This document shows, in pieces, positions 1 through 6,572 of a stretch of 33,207 nucleotides of DNA (position 1 is its first letter; the number at the start of each line of letters is the position of its first letter). The DNA comes from a virus. The DNA lies in IMG/VR virus record IMGVR_UViG_3300037010_001595, positions 1 to 33,207 of that record. One strand, 5' to 3'. A program made the position numbers and the translations under genes. The notes under the pieces were generated by a model that saw only the letters and a program-made list of their open reading frames with translations, had not been told where the DNA came from and made no database searches.

Positions 1-31
1 ATGAGCTTGCATTTAAGTTTGAAGCGTTCAT
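1..31 (-). CDS. Start of an unknown gene, cut by the window edge
   Basis: An ATG at 31-29 overlaps the TGA stop of the radC-like gene in an ATGA arrangement, the same coupling seen throughout this operon. The frame stays open to the left edge, giving only ten codons beginning MNASNLN. Nothing can be said about function. The call rests on the overlap pattern alone. Confidence 0.4.
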   Translation of the reverse strand, partial: MNASNLNASS

Positions 32-657
32 CTAACATCCCAGCCCTCCGAGGCTCTGAAACTGTGATAGGTGTCTGCGCCCACAATGATGTGGTCCGCA
101 AGAGGAACTCCGATAGCTTCGCATCCTGAGCGAATACGTTTCGTGAGAGAGATATCTTCGCGGCTAGGGCTTGGATCGCCGCTCGGATGGTTGTGCCACA
201 CGAGCACGGACACGGCCCCTCTAAGAAGCGCTTCTCTAAGAACTTCGCGTGGTCCAACGAGAGTCCCCGTAGACGTTCCTTTTGAGATAATTCTATCAGA
301 TATGATGCGCGCTCTGGAGTTAAGGCACACGACACCAAACACCTCCTCTGTAAGTCCCCTGGCCTTTGGCAGCAGATATTCTCCGGCCAGCCGAGGAGAG
401 TTTACGCACGCGTGTTTTGACATGGCCCCACACCTGCGGACGAATTCACCAAGAGCTACGATCCGAGATGCTTGGAGCTTTGTCAATTCGCACTCTTCCA
501 TAAGCTGCTGCCCACTCATGCTAATGAGTTCGTCGGGGCGCCAAGCGTCCAACTGACCCGGCCCCATACCTGGGAGCAACAGATCAATGATCTGTTTATT
601 TGAGAGCGTCTCGCCGCCATAGGCTCTGATTTGTTCGTGGACAGATGGTGACTTCAC
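28..657 (-). CDS. radC: RadC-family JAMM-domain protein
   Basis: The 209-residue protein has the RadC layout: an N-terminal helical region (about 1-75, with the LTKLQASRIVALGEF segment that resembles a degenerate helix-hairpin-helix) and a C-terminal JAB/MPN domain (about 85-207). The JAMM metal signature is visible as H155-x-H157, S165 and D168, with Glu104 or Glu105 as the likely upstream acid. RadC-like proteins were long called DNA repair proteins; their biochemical role is unsettled, and phage or plasmid copies are often linked to anti-defence or repair regions. The start is GTG at 657, overlapping the stop of the preceding gene as GTGA. Length is typical for the family. Confidence 0.9.
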   Translation of the reverse strand: MKSPSVHEQIRAYGGETLSNKQIIDLLLPGMGPGQLDAWRPDELISMSGQQLMEECELTKLQASRIVALGEFVRRCGAMSKHACVNSPRLAGEYLLPKARGLTEEVFGVVCLNSRARIISDRIISKGTSTGTLVGPREVLREALLRGAVSVLVWHNHPSGDPSPSREDISLTKRIRSGCEAIGVPLADHIIVGADTYHSFRASEGWDVR

Positions 658-851
658 TTAACACGCTCCACATGGTAGGCGATCTTTCCAGACAGAGTTC
701 TGAACAAGGGGCTGAAGGATTGTCCAACTTCAAGAGAATCAAGGATTCCGCGATCTTTTTTACCAAGCGCGGCCCGCATACTCTCAGTGCCATACCTGAT
801 AAGGGGCGCACCGTCTGACGCCCAGCCGTGGATGTGAAATACTTTGTTCAT
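654..851 (-). CDS. Hypothetical small protein (65 aa)
   Basis: ATG at 851 follows a TGAGGTG ribosome site. The stop shares a GTGA overlap with the radC-like gene, so the two are probably translationally coupled. The protein is basic, without cysteine clusters or membrane segments, and begins MNKVFHIHGW. I do not recognise a family. It sits in the last leftward operon of the arm. Confidence 0.65.
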   Translation of the reverse strand: MNKVFHIHGWASDGAPLIRYGTESMRAALGKKDRGILDSLEVGQSFSPLFRTLSGKIAYHVERVK

Positions 852-861
852 TTAATGCACC

Positions 862-1050
862 TCAAACAATGAAAAGAAGTTCTTCGGCACCGAACACCTT
901 ACGCGCCCCGCAGCACTCACACGCGTAGTTCCGTGCGTCTGGTTCAACCCCGTAGGCATCCTCACCGCAGGCTGTGCAGATGCCTTCGCAGTCGTCTCTT
1001 TCAATCATTTCTGTGAGGCGTTCTGTTGTGATGCTTTTGTGGATATACAC
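862..1050 (-). CDS. Small zinc-ribbon protein (62 aa)
   Basis: GTG at 1050 has GGAG six bases upstream, which fixes the start. The protein has two CxxC pairs (CTAC near residue 25 and CECC near residue 45) spaced like the knuckles of a zinc ribbon, with an acidic N-terminal helix. It probably binds one zinc ion. Partner and function are unknown. Neighbouring genes on both sides belong to the same leftward unit. Confidence 0.7.
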   Translation of the reverse strand: MYIHKSITTERLTEMIERDDCEGICTACGEDAYGVEPDARNYACECCGARKVFGAEELLFIV

Positions 1051-1059
1051 ACTGGTCTC

Positions 1060-1434
1060 CTATAGAATCTTGTGTTTGACGAGGGCAGACCCATCGTTGA
1101 GTAAGGTGCGCGTGACTTCTGCCACAGGCACTAAGGTAACATGACGGTAGCAGCAGAACATTTCTCCGCTGAGCACCTTCCCATCGCCACTCGGGACATT
1201 GTAGATCTTAGCACTGTCAGAATAAGGCTGGATCAGTGCAGTTCTACGCGGTTTCACCGCAGGGGTGACATACCCGTGGAGGAATCCTCCATAGGTCTCA
1301 GCCAAGAAGCCCCCATTAGTGCGGACCTCAATCACTTTCAGGAGTGCGCCACGCATCGTGCTGCAAAGGATGCTGCCAACTTCTACCCTTCTGTGAGCAG
1401 CCTGCGTTCTGTAAATAATGTAGGATTCAGACAC
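1060..1434 (-). CDS. Hypothetical protein (124 aa), GTG start
   Basis: The reading frame is open far upstream, but the best start is GTG at 1434, because GGAGG lies seven bases before it and it overlaps the upstream stop by eight bases (GTGTCTGA). The longer version from 1458 or 1566 would overlap the previous gene heavily and lacks a good ribosome site. The product begins VSESYIIYRT, has a glycine-rich beta-type centre and no recognised motif. Function unknown. Confidence 0.65.
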   Translation of the reverse strand: MSESYIIYRTQAAHRRVEVGSILCSTMRGALLKVIEVRTNGGFLAETYGGFLHGYVTPAVKPRRTALIQPYSDSAKIYNVPSGDGKVLSGEMFCCYRHVTLVPVAEVTRTLLNDGSALVKHKIL

Positions 1435-1678
1435 TGGCAGCCCTCCGAACGCAGTCATCACAGGGGCACGGATCAATTTCCGGCTTGGTTTCAATAGGCA
1501 CGAAGAATACTTCCTTCGCAGTATGAAGGATGGTGCCATAGACACGCCCCATCCGGTAAACTTCAAGGCGCACCGTGTCGTGTTTTACCCGCCGGTGGTG
1601 GAAAGTGGCGGTGCCGACAAAGAACACAGGCCCGCGAACTTTAGACTTCTGGTTGCGGGCGATTAGGTCGTGGCCCAT
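1427..1678 (-). CDS. Hypothetical protein with C-terminal cysteine knuckle (83 aa)
   Basis: ATG at 1678 has GGAGG eight bases upstream and is the first gene after the promoter at 1716-1745. The frame is open further upstream to 1720, but that stretch overlaps the promoter. The protein is basic and beta-rich, with a CPCDDC cluster near its C-terminus that may bind metal. No family recognised. It is coupled to the downstream gene by an eight-base overlap. Confidence 0.7.
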   Translation of the reverse strand: MGHDLIARNQKSKVRGPVFFVGTATFHHRRVKHDTVRLEVYRMGRVYGTILHTAKEVFFVPIETKPEIDPCPCDDCVRRAASV

Positions 1679-1715
1679 TGCTGGCCTCCTTGTGTGGGCA
1701 CAATGCCCATATGCA

Positions 1716-1745
1716 AGCATAAATGTCGCAACTACTCAAATGCAA
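1716..1745 (-). promoter_or_regulatory. Leftward promoter with 5'-terminal hairpin
   Basis: On the minus strand a TTGCAT -35 (1740-1745) and TATGCT -10 (1716-1721) are separated by 18 bp. A perfect 6-bp stem-loop, TGGGCA-CAA-TGCCCA (1695-1709), begins at the predicted transcription start and ends just before the GGAGG of the first gene. Confidence 0.6.
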
Positions 1746-1757
1746 TTCTATTTTGCG

Positions 1758-1919
1758 TCAATTATTGCCCCTGCCCCTGCCCCTGATACTCATGCTGGGT
1801 AGTCCTGCCGTCAGAAATTTCACCAAGGAGCCAAGCATTATCAGTCCAAGTATTACCATGATAGCTGGCAATCTGAATCCAAGTAGTAGACACAGAAGAA
1901 TTATCCAGAAGATAATCAC
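1758..1919 (-). CDS. Small membrane protein (53 aa)
   Basis: GTG at 1919 overlaps the upstream TGA as GTGA, with GAGG five bases before it. The frame runs further back to 1940, but without a ribosome site. The product is almost entirely hydrophobic from residue 1 to about 35 (VIIFWIILLCLLLG followed by a second stretch), then ends in an arginine-glycine tail. That predicts one long or two short membrane spans with a cytoplasmic basic tail. Possible roles include holin-like or envelope-modifying proteins, with no direct evidence for either. Confidence 0.6.
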   Translation of the reverse strand: MIIFWIILLCLLLGFRLPAIMVILGLIMLGSLVKFLTAGLPSMSIRGRGRGNN

Positions 1920-2143
1920 TTGACCCTCGAGGCATCCCACCCAAGTTGTGTGAGAAACGACTTATCGAAGTCAGTGAAGGAAACAAGCTGTAGCTCATAG
2001 CGATAAGTGCCCGGATTATACCGAAAGCTCGGCCCCTTGCGGGGGGAGGCCTCGTCGTAGCAGCACTTAGAGGCAAAGCCGCTTGAAGCTTGTGTGATGA
2101 CTTGGTTAAACTCTGGCTCTCTTGATGCGCCCGTCGTTTCCAT
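1916..2143 (-). CDS. Hypothetical protein (75 aa)
   Basis: First gene of a two-gene unit driven by the promoter at 2179-2213. ATG at 2143 follows an AAAGGGA ribosome site, and a GGGCC/GGCCC hairpin lies in the leader. The protein is soluble and mixed alpha-beta, with a pair of adjacent cysteines near residue 27 and the central segment NPGTYRYELQLVSF. No family recognised. Confidence 0.7.
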   Translation of the reverse strand: METTGASREPEFNQVITQASSGFASKCCYDEASPRKGPSFRYNPGTYRYELQLVSFTDFDKSFLTQLGWDASRVK

Positions 2144-2178
2144 GGTTATCCCTTTTTAGGGCCGCTTGGCCCACCTAA

Positions 2179-2213
2179 AGCATACGGCATCAATAATATC
2201 GGCGCAAATCAAC
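2179..2213 (-). promoter_or_regulatory. Leftward promoter with 5'-terminal hairpin
   Basis: Minus strand: GTTGAT box (2208-2213) directly followed by a TTGCGC -35 (2202-2207), 17-bp spacer, TATGCT -10 (2179-2184). A GGGCC-AAGC-GGCCC stem-loop (2159-2172) starts at the predicted +1 and leads into the ribosome site of the gene at 2143. Confidence 0.65.
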
Positions 2214-2376
2214 CTTTTGGTCTATAACACAGGCCCGCAGAGGTGCCTCGACCTGCGCGGGGGTGTACAGGCTTACCACCATGCCCCACACCGCAGAGTT
2301 TGCGCCTGAGGCCATCGGGTGCGCCGTTGAAAGCCCCGCCATACCAGCACCTAGCGCCCCGCAGCCCCGAGCACGC

Positions 2377-2559
2377 TCATAAGTAGGCGTGTTCGTCAAA
2401 ATCAGTGCCCCGCAGCGCTGAGATGAGTTGTGTTCTGGTGAGGCCTGCGGGGCAACCGACCAGTGCCTCGTAGTGTGCTTCCAATTCAGAGTCTGTGAAG
2501 TTGACCCCATACTCCAGACCTAGTGTTTCGCGGGCGAACTCTTCGTGGGGGTTCTCCAT
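2377..2559 (-). CDS. Hypothetical acidic protein (60 aa)
   Basis: ATG at 2559 lies 40 bp inside the end of the upstream gene and has only a weak AGAA-type ribosome site, so translation probably depends on coupling. The protein is acidic and helical, beginning MENPHEEFARETLG, with one cysteine near residue 36. No family recognised. It is the last credible gene before the promoter at 2179. Confidence 0.55.
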   Translation of the reverse strand: MENPHEEFARETLGLEYGVNFTDSELEAHYEALVGCPAGLTRTQLISALRGTDFDEHAYL

Positions 2560-2840
2560 TTGGATTCTATTTCATTGTATACAAGCTGGCCCCCAACCTT
2601 CTTTACATCTTGCGCCCAGAAGTCAATGCTGTGAATCCTCTCCGCACACCAGATCTCATGTGGGAGACCCTTGGCCAGCCTTATGACCAAAGGGTCAAAC
2701 AATGCAGCCAAGCATATCAGATTATTAACCAGTGAAGTTCCGTATTCTAGATCACCAACCCCAATCACTATTTCGTTCTCTCGGGGGCTCGTCGGACCCA
2801 TGGTTGAGGCAGTGAAGCGGTAAAGCGTCGCGTCAGTCAC
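2520..2840 (-). CDS. Hypothetical protein (106 aa)
   Basis: GTG at 2840 has GGAG six bases upstream and overlaps the preceding stop by eight bases. The protein has a central hydrophobic helix (LVNNLICLAALFDPLVIRLA, about residues 37-56) that might be a single membrane span or a buried helix, and a basic C-terminus. No family recognised. Confidence 0.6.
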   Translation of the reverse strand: MTDATLYRFTASTMGPTSPRENEIVIGVGDLEYGTSLVNNLICLAALFDPLVIRLAKGLPHEIWCAERIHSIDFWAQDVKKVGGQLVYNEIESKWRTPTKSSPAKH

Positions 2841-3039
2841 AGCACACTCCGTTGATCAAAAGTTCCCTCTCTGCACGAGGACGATCAGGAAAGATGTTTT
2901 GGATAAGCTCATCACTGTAGCGCCATCTGGCATATTCCCTGATATCCATAGAAACTTCCCAGCTTTTTCCACAGAACGGGCAGCGCCCAGAAACCTTGAC
3001 AGAGTCTCCAATTCGTTCAGCTTGGCGCATCATCACCAT
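2833..3039 (-). CDS. Hypothetical protein with CxxC and CC cysteines (68 aa)
   Basis: ATG at 3039 is chosen because GGAAGGTGG lies just upstream and because the longer frame (from a TTG at 3120) would fully overlap a well-supported small gene at 3017-3172. The product has a CPFC knuckle near residue 20 and a terminal CC pair, consistent with a zinc ribbon that folds back on itself. Function unknown. It couples to the downstream gene by an eight-base overlap. Confidence 0.6.
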   Translation of the reverse strand: MVMMRQAERIGDSVKVSGRCPFCGKSWEVSMDIREYARWRYSDELIQNIFPDRPRAERELLINGVCCD

Positions 3040-3172
3040 GGGGCCACCTTCCTTGTCTTCTTGTGCTCCTACCACTTCGTGCTTCTTTGGCCCTATCGCG
3101 TGCGTCTTTCTTGATGGCAAGGGCCTTGACCTTCTTATCCCGCACCTTCTTCCTGTGCTTTCCGTTGATCAT
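3017..3172 (-). CDS. Small strongly basic protein (51 aa)
   Basis: ATG at 3172 overlaps the upstream stop as ATGA and is preceded by AAGGTG. The product begins MINGKHRKKVRDKKVKALAI and is nearly one third Lys and Arg in its first 40 residues, suggesting nucleic-acid or ribosome binding. It overlaps the start of the next gene by 23 bp in another frame. No family recognised. The case rests on the overlap, the ribosome site and the strong compositional bias. Confidence 0.55.
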   Translation of the reverse strand: MINGKHRKKVRDKKVKALAIKKDARDRAKEARSGRSTRRQGRWPHGDDAPS

Positions 3173-3381
3173 TTCAGCACCTTCACGATGAGACCATCCT
3201 TGAGCTGGACCCGCGCATACCAGGTATGAGGCTTGGGGTAGTGATGGCCTTCCAGCGTGACCATTCCGTTAGCCGGTGGATCATCGCCCAGCCCTGGGTT
3301 GTAGACACCGCCAGCGTTACCCCTTGCGACGATGGCTTCTTTCATGGTCTTCTTGGACTTGTAGTCTACTTCGGAATACAT
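3169..3381 (-). CDS. Hypothetical protein (70 aa)
   Basis: The frame opens at 3402, but ATG at 3381 has GGAG at the right distance and avoids the stem-loop at 3401-3428, so it is preferred. The protein begins MYSEVDYKSKKTMKEAI and ends in a beta-rich segment with HTWYARVQLKDG. It looks like a small alpha/beta domain. Function unknown. The stop is coupled to the basic 51-residue gene. Confidence 0.6.
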   Translation of the reverse strand: MYSEVDYKSKKTMKEAIVARGNAGGVYNPGLGDDPPANGMVTLEGHHYPKPHTWYARVQLKDGLIVKVLK

Positions 3382-3400
3382 GCTCGCTCCAGAATAGGTC

Positions 3401-3428
3401 ATGGGCCAGGGTGTGAACCCTGGCCCAT
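3401..3428. other. Intergenic perfect stem-loop
   Basis: A perfect 12-bp stem (ATGGGCCAGGGT paired with ACCCTGGCCCAT) closes a four-base loop between two leftward genes. No T-run follows on the minus strand, so it looks more like an mRNA processing or stability element, or an attenuator, than a classical terminator. Confidence 0.6.
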
Positions 3429-3438
3429 AGAGGTTTGA

Positions 3439-3852
3439 CTACTTGGCTGCCTTGGTCAGCGTGATGAGCCCGTTGGCTTGAGCGAACCCTACGTCTACCC
3501 GCTTGATGCGGTAGGGCTTGTCCATAGTCTCGTGCTTGCCGGGGCCGTGGACTTCCTTGGCGATGGCTTCAGCCACCGTCTTGGACTCCTGGATGGCCTT
3601 CATGATGTTGTAGCGCAGCGACCCCTGCCGCGCCGTGGTGTCTGCCGCCTTGGTAATGATGTCGCTGTTTGCGATCTCCTTACGGACAGCAGCACAGGTG
3701 GGTCGGTCGGCGAGGTGACTGCGGACAGCCTTGGCAACGCCCTCTGGGACATTGGCCTGCTTGAGGGGCTGCACCTTCGCTTTGGGAGGAGCGGCGGGGA
3801 GCACCGGGGCGGGACGCGAACCGGTGGGGATCTTGGTGGAAGTGGCAGCCAT
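3439..3852 (-). CDS. Hypothetical basic protein with Pro/Ala-rich N-terminus (137 aa)
   Basis: ATG at 3852 has GGAG upstream and is the first gene after the promoter at 3936. The first 35 residues are a low-complexity Pro-Ala-Lys linker (SRPAPVLPAAPPKAKV). Residues 35-137 form a compact domain with helices (GSLRYNIMKAIQESKTVAEA) and a terminal segment FAQANGLITL that resembles a winged-helix turn. The overall charge is positive, so nucleic-acid binding is plausible but unproven. The architecture loosely recalls the protein of the GA-free island (12858-13346). Confidence 0.75.
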   Translation of the reverse strand: MAATSTKIPTGSRPAPVLPAAPPKAKVQPLKQANVPEGVAKAVRSHLADRPTCAAVRKEIANSDIITKAADTTARQGSLRYNIMKAIQESKTVAEAIAKEVHGPGKHETMDKPYRIKRVDVGFAQANGLITLTKAAK

Positions 3853-3935
3853 GATAGGCTCCTTAGTAACAGGGTGGCGTGAGCCACTGGTTAGAAGGGG
3901 CGGCTGCGGGATGCGGCCGTTACCCTACACATACA

Positions 3936-3969
3936 AGCATAAGCTCCACCAAAGCGGGCGCAAGTCAAA
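3936..3969 (-). promoter_or_regulatory. Leftward promoter
   Basis: Minus strand: TTTGAC box (3964-3969) immediately followed by TTGCGC -35 (3958-3963), 16-bp spacer, TATGCT -10 (3936-3941). The leader contains an imperfect GGCCGC/GCAGCC stem-loop (3902-3918). Together with the units at 2179, 8222 and 10940 this defines the shared promoter design of the phage. Confidence 0.7.
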
Positions 3970-4135
3970 GTTGCATCAAACTTTGCTCAATGTTTTGGCT
4001 TGCCTGTGAGCGCCATTGTCAGGAACAGAACCGAAAAAGATGATACAAGAACGCGCTCGGCTACTTGCGTCTGATGCGTAGCTAGAACAGACAGTATCAG
4101 GCCAAAAACGAACCACCCTGATCTTTCCCACCGGC

Positions 4136-4240
4136 TCATTTGTGCAGCCCCTTGAAGTTCTTTCGGTGGTTATCCTGGCGCCTATACCGAAGGTAGGCCA
4201 GCCCCAGAAACACTACGAGGATGATTGCTATTGTGATCAT
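4136..4240 (-). CDS. Single-span membrane peptide (34 aa)
   Basis: ATG at 4240 overlaps the upstream stop as ATGA, with GGTGG before it. The product starts MITIAIILVVFLGLAYLRYR: one hydrophobic helix, then a very basic tail (RYRRQDNHRKNFKGLHK), which predicts an inner-membrane anchor with its C-terminus in the cytoplasm. It is the last gene of a unit that encodes three membrane proteins in a row. Confidence 0.65.
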   Translation of the reverse strand: MITIAIILVVFLGLAYLRYRRQDNHRKNFKGLHK

Positions 4241-4458
4241 ATATCCACCTGAACTGATGGCCCTTGGGCCAAGATCCATTTTGCTAGGCGCTCTGCCTGT
4301 GCAGGGGTTGTGATGCCATCGCACCCGACAAGCATCGTATAACGCTCTGCATCTGCGGGTCTCCAAGATCGCGCAAACACAGTGCTTGAGCACCAGCCTG
4401 TAGACGTTCGTTCGGTGTAGTCAACGCCCACATCTGTTATGAACACTGATTGTATCAT
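4237..4458 (-). CDS. Hypothetical protein (73 aa)
   Basis: ATG at 4458 shares an ATGA overlap with the upstream membrane-protein gene and has GGGGG upstream. The protein appears soluble, with two cysteines and a C-terminal helical segment TPAQAERLAKWILAQG. No family recognised. It lies between two genes for small membrane proteins, so it may work with them at the envelope, but that is inference from position only. Confidence 0.6.
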   Translation of the reverse strand: MIQSVFITDVGVDYTERTSTGWCSSTVFARSWRPADAERYTMLVGCDGITTPAQAERLAKWILAQGPSVQVDI

Positions 4459-4604
4459 TTATTCGGCCCCCAGATCATAAGTGCCAACCCTGTCAGCGCG
4501 GCTTGGATGAGCTTGATTGCAAACCAGCCTAGCGTGTATATAACGACAATTATGCCACAGAACTTCCAAAAGCCAGTAACACAGAATGCCAAGAAGTCAG
4601 TCAT
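4455..4604 (-). CDS. Small membrane protein (49 aa)
   Basis: The gene starts at ATG 4604 and ends at 4455, with ATGA overlaps at both ends, which is strong positional evidence despite its size. The product begins MTDFLAFCVTGFWKFCGIIV and is hydrophobic through residue 45, predicting one or two membrane helices, then ends in MIWGPNK. Function unknown; holin or antiholin roles are possible, but the lysis genes are not identified in this window. Confidence 0.6.
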   Translation of the reverse strand: MTDFLAFCVTGFWKFCGIIVVIYTLGWFAIKLIQAALTGLALMIWGPNK

Positions 4605-4942
4605 AGGCCCGCCGCATTGATCAAGCTTCGGTCAGCTTTCATCTTGGCCACGGCTTCTTTGGCCCTAGCTTCTCCGTAATAATCCCATGGGTGATCAAGG
4701 CTTTTCAGCAGGACCGGAAGTGGGCATAGAGCGACTATCACCCACTTATCATAACCCAGCGGTATTCTCAGGAACACGAACGCCGCCTTCCTGAGATAGC
4801 TGCGACAAGCCTCGTACTGAAATAAAAGACCTGAGTATGCGCAGAGCGCAAACATTCCTACCGAGAGCAGCGCCCCAAGCAGTGTGAGCAGCGCCACAAC
4901 AATGAGCGCCGCAATAATAGCGTCAATAATAGTAGGTGTCAT
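4601..4942 (-). CDS. Membrane protein (113 aa)
   Basis: Starts with ATG at 4942 in an ATGA overlap with the upstream gene. Residues 5-35 form a strongly hydrophobic span (IIDAIIAALIVVALLTLLG onward). A second hydrophobic stretch lies near residues 65-82 (WVIVALCPLPVLL), and the C-terminal 25 residues are charged. Probably two membrane spans with a cytoplasmic tail. No family recognised. Confidence 0.7.
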   Translation of the reverse strand: MTPTIIDAIIAALIVVALLTLLGALLSVGMFALCAYSGLLFQYEACRSYLRKAAFVFLRIPLGYDKWVIVALCPLPVLLKSLDHPWDYYGEARAKEAVAKMKADRSLINAAGL

Positions 4943-5304
4943 GCTTCCTCCTCGTAAGCCCGCGCCAATGCCTCAGCAACTGCATTGCGTGTCATTCCAT
5001 ACATACCATCGTATCCACACTTGCGAGCCAAGGCATTAATGGCCTTGCAGAGAAGGACGTCGTTCCACACCTTCTTGCGACCCCGGTAGTCTAACATATT
5101 AATGAGGCACCAGTAGAGATTCTTGGTCGTCGGGCCTGTCCACATTCCGTACACCTTGCCATCGCTTCCCTTGGCTTTCTGATCGCGGAAGAACGCGCTT
5201 GCCGTTCCCTGCGGATGAGCAACTTTCCATTCCCACGCCCAGTCAAGAATCTGTTTACCGGGGCTTTCCTTGGCGAGCAAGTGCATGAATTCCTTCATCT
5301 CCAT
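4939..5304 (-). CDS. Hypothetical protein (121 aa)
   Basis: ATG at 5304 has a perfect GGAGG five bases upstream, inside the end of the previous gene. The protein is soluble, alpha-helical and rich in tryptophan and lysine (MEMKEFMHLL; DWAWEWKVAHPQG; NLYWCLINMLDYRG), with a C-terminal MTRNAVAEALARAYEEE helix. No family recognised. Confidence 0.7.
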   Translation of the reverse strand: MEMKEFMHLLAKESPGKQILDWAWEWKVAHPQGTASAFFRDQKAKGSDGKVYGMWTGPTTKNLYWCLINMLDYRGRKKVWNDVLLCKAINALARKCGYDGMYGMTRNAVAEALARAYEEEA

Positions 5305-5543
5305 CGATACCTCCTTATGATCGCACCCTTCTGGGCGTAAAGGTCAAACAATACTTCCAAAACCAAGCTGTTCTGCGCGCTCAGCGTGCGGTGTATGGCC
5401 CCGTATAGGGTAAGCTGGTGGAGTGGCAGCCAAGGGCCCTCTGGCGCACGCCTGACATGCTTCAGGGTAAGGCGGGCCACGGGTGCCCCGCTGCGCGACT
5501 TGGCTTCCATAAGCAACTGCTCTGGGGTTGACACGGCGATCAT
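5295..5543 (-). CDS. Hypothetical protein (82 aa)
   Basis: ATG at 5543 overlaps the upstream stop as ATGA, with a GGAA ribosome site. The product is a basic alpha/beta protein without cysteines (MIAVSTPEQLLMEAKSRSG), ending IIRRYRWR. It overlaps the start of the next gene by ten bases. No family recognised. Confidence 0.65.
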   Translation of the reverse strand: MIAVSTPEQLLMEAKSRSGAPVARLTLKHVRRAPEGPWLPLHQLTLYGAIHRTLSAQNSLVLEVLFDLYAQKGAIIRRYRWR

Positions 5544-5923
5544 CGCTTTTTCCTATTCCACTGTAGTGATGCGTTTTGCTGCCTCGCGAAGTCAGCCGTT
5601 AGGGGCGGCCTTTTCCCAGGCCCCGGCTTTGGAACGACAGGTATGGAGGGGTGGGCCACGCACGACAATCTCCGGCGCTCCGACGCCTGCTCCCACTTAT
5701 TCAAAAGTTGAATCTCACTGTGCGGAATATCAGTGCCTGCGACCACGACTGGATGGAACGCATTGTCGCCGTTTATCCTAATGCTGGCCCCGCACTCGCA
5801 TACTCCAATGCTGCGCTGCCCAGCCAAGTCCGTCCATACCAGCAGATGCCCATTACGATGCGCTTCACTCTGCGCCTCTAGGATCTCTGTTATGCTGAGG
5901 GTCAGTCGGGGTGTGCGCGGCAT
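5540..5923 (-). CDS. Hypothetical protein (127 aa)
   Basis: The frame is open to 5959, but ATG at 5923 forms a TAATG junction with the upstream stop and has AGGA upstream, so it is the better start. The N-terminal half reads as a small beta domain (HLLVWTDL, CECGASIRI) with a CEC pair. The C-terminal half is low-complexity and basic (VPKPGPGKRPPL). No family recognised. Confidence 0.65.
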   Translation of the reverse strand: MPRTPRLTLSITEILEAQSEAHRNGHLLVWTDLAGQRSIGVCECGASIRINGDNAFHPVVVAGTDIPHSEIQLLNKWEQASERRRLSCVAHPSIPVVPKPGPGKRPPLTADFARQQNASLQWNRKKR

Positions 5924-6234
5924 TACCGTGGATCCTGGTCGGCAGGCACTTCCATCCACCGCTCAACAAACTGGTAACAGGCTTCTCTGCACTGTTCGTC
6001 GTGGAGTGGCAATGCCCAGAACTTATACTCTGGATTGCCCCAGGCTTGCAGGACATTGATGGTAGTTCCCTCAAACATATAGGTGTCCGCGTGCTCGCTT
6101 GCGGTAGTGAGTGCCTCGGCTAAATAGGTGCCCTCTTTCAACCCCATGACGCCCATGTCAAAGGTTGGGGAATCTTCAGGCGTGCTGCCAAGCTCCCCAT
6201 GGGCTAGGATCATTTGGTAGAAGTCTTTTGCCAT
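5923..6234 (-). CDS. Hypothetical protein (103 aa)
   Basis: ATG at 6234 has GGAGC at ideal distance, while the longer frame from 6267 would start inside the leader hairpin. It is the first gene after the promoter at 6270. The protein is acidic, begins MAKDFYQMILAHGELG and contains two cysteines near residue 82. No family recognised. Confidence 0.7.
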   Translation of the reverse strand: MAKDFYQMILAHGELGSTPEDSPTFDMGVMGLKEGTYLAEALTTASEHADTYMFEGTTINVLQAWGNPEYKFWALPLHDEQCREACYQFVERWMEVPADQDPR

Positions 6235-6269
6235 GCTTGCTCCTTGCGGGCCTAGTGCCCCATGCAATA

Positions 6270-6303
6270 AGTATAAGGCTCGTTGGGCCAGAGGCTAGCT
6301 CAA
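6270..6303 (-). promoter_or_regulatory. Leftward promoter with 5'-terminal hairpin
   Basis: Minus strand: TATACT -10 (6270-6275) with a TTGAGC box 22 bp upstream (6298-6303), the spacing at which the other phage promoters carry their TTGAY box. The hexamer at the 17-bp position is a poor -35 match. The leader forms GGGC/GCCC plus TTGC/GCAA pairing across 6244-6267. The -35 region overlaps the end of the gene at 6300. Confidence 0.5.
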
Positions 6304-6572
6304 CCTTTAGTCAAAGTGTGCCTAGCGCACCAGTTGCCGAAGTTCTCTGGTGGGGGATAGAGTTTGCTTTCCTTATCCATCATCTGCACCAGTTCATCCA
6401 TCTTCCGTTCCTTTAGTTCCATGAACTCTGTGGCGGTGCAGAGCCCGCCCTCAATGCGAATTTCTTCTGCAATGTCGTGGGCAGTGCCCTGGCAGAACAT
6501 GCTGCCAATTTCGTCGTGCTTCAGCAGGAGTTCTAGACACGCTTCAAAACCTGCCCGGTAGTCAGGAGTCAT
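6300..6572 (-). CDS. Hypothetical acidic helical protein (90 aa)
   Basis: ATG at 6572 overlaps the upstream stop as ATGA. The longer frame (from 6620) lies inside the previous gene. The product is helical and acidic with three cysteines; segments such as MTPDYRAGFEACLELLLKHD and MELKERKMDELVQMMDKE suggest a helical bundle. No family recognised. It is the last gene of the unit that starts at 8169. Confidence 0.65.
   Translation of the reverse strand: MTPDYRAGFEACLELLLKHDEIGSMFCQGTAHDIAEEIRIEGGLCTATEFMELKERKMDELVQMMDKESKLYPPPENFGNWCARHTLTKG

Noticed and set aside
2190-2342. Possible 50-residue gene on the minus strand ending at 2190
   Set aside because: Its end overlaps the promoter at 2179-2213, the protein looks low-complexity and the ribosome site is weak.
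4009-4135. Terminator for the leftward unit ending at 4136
   Set aside because: A T-run exists on the minus strand near 4110 but the sequence before it does not form a stem.
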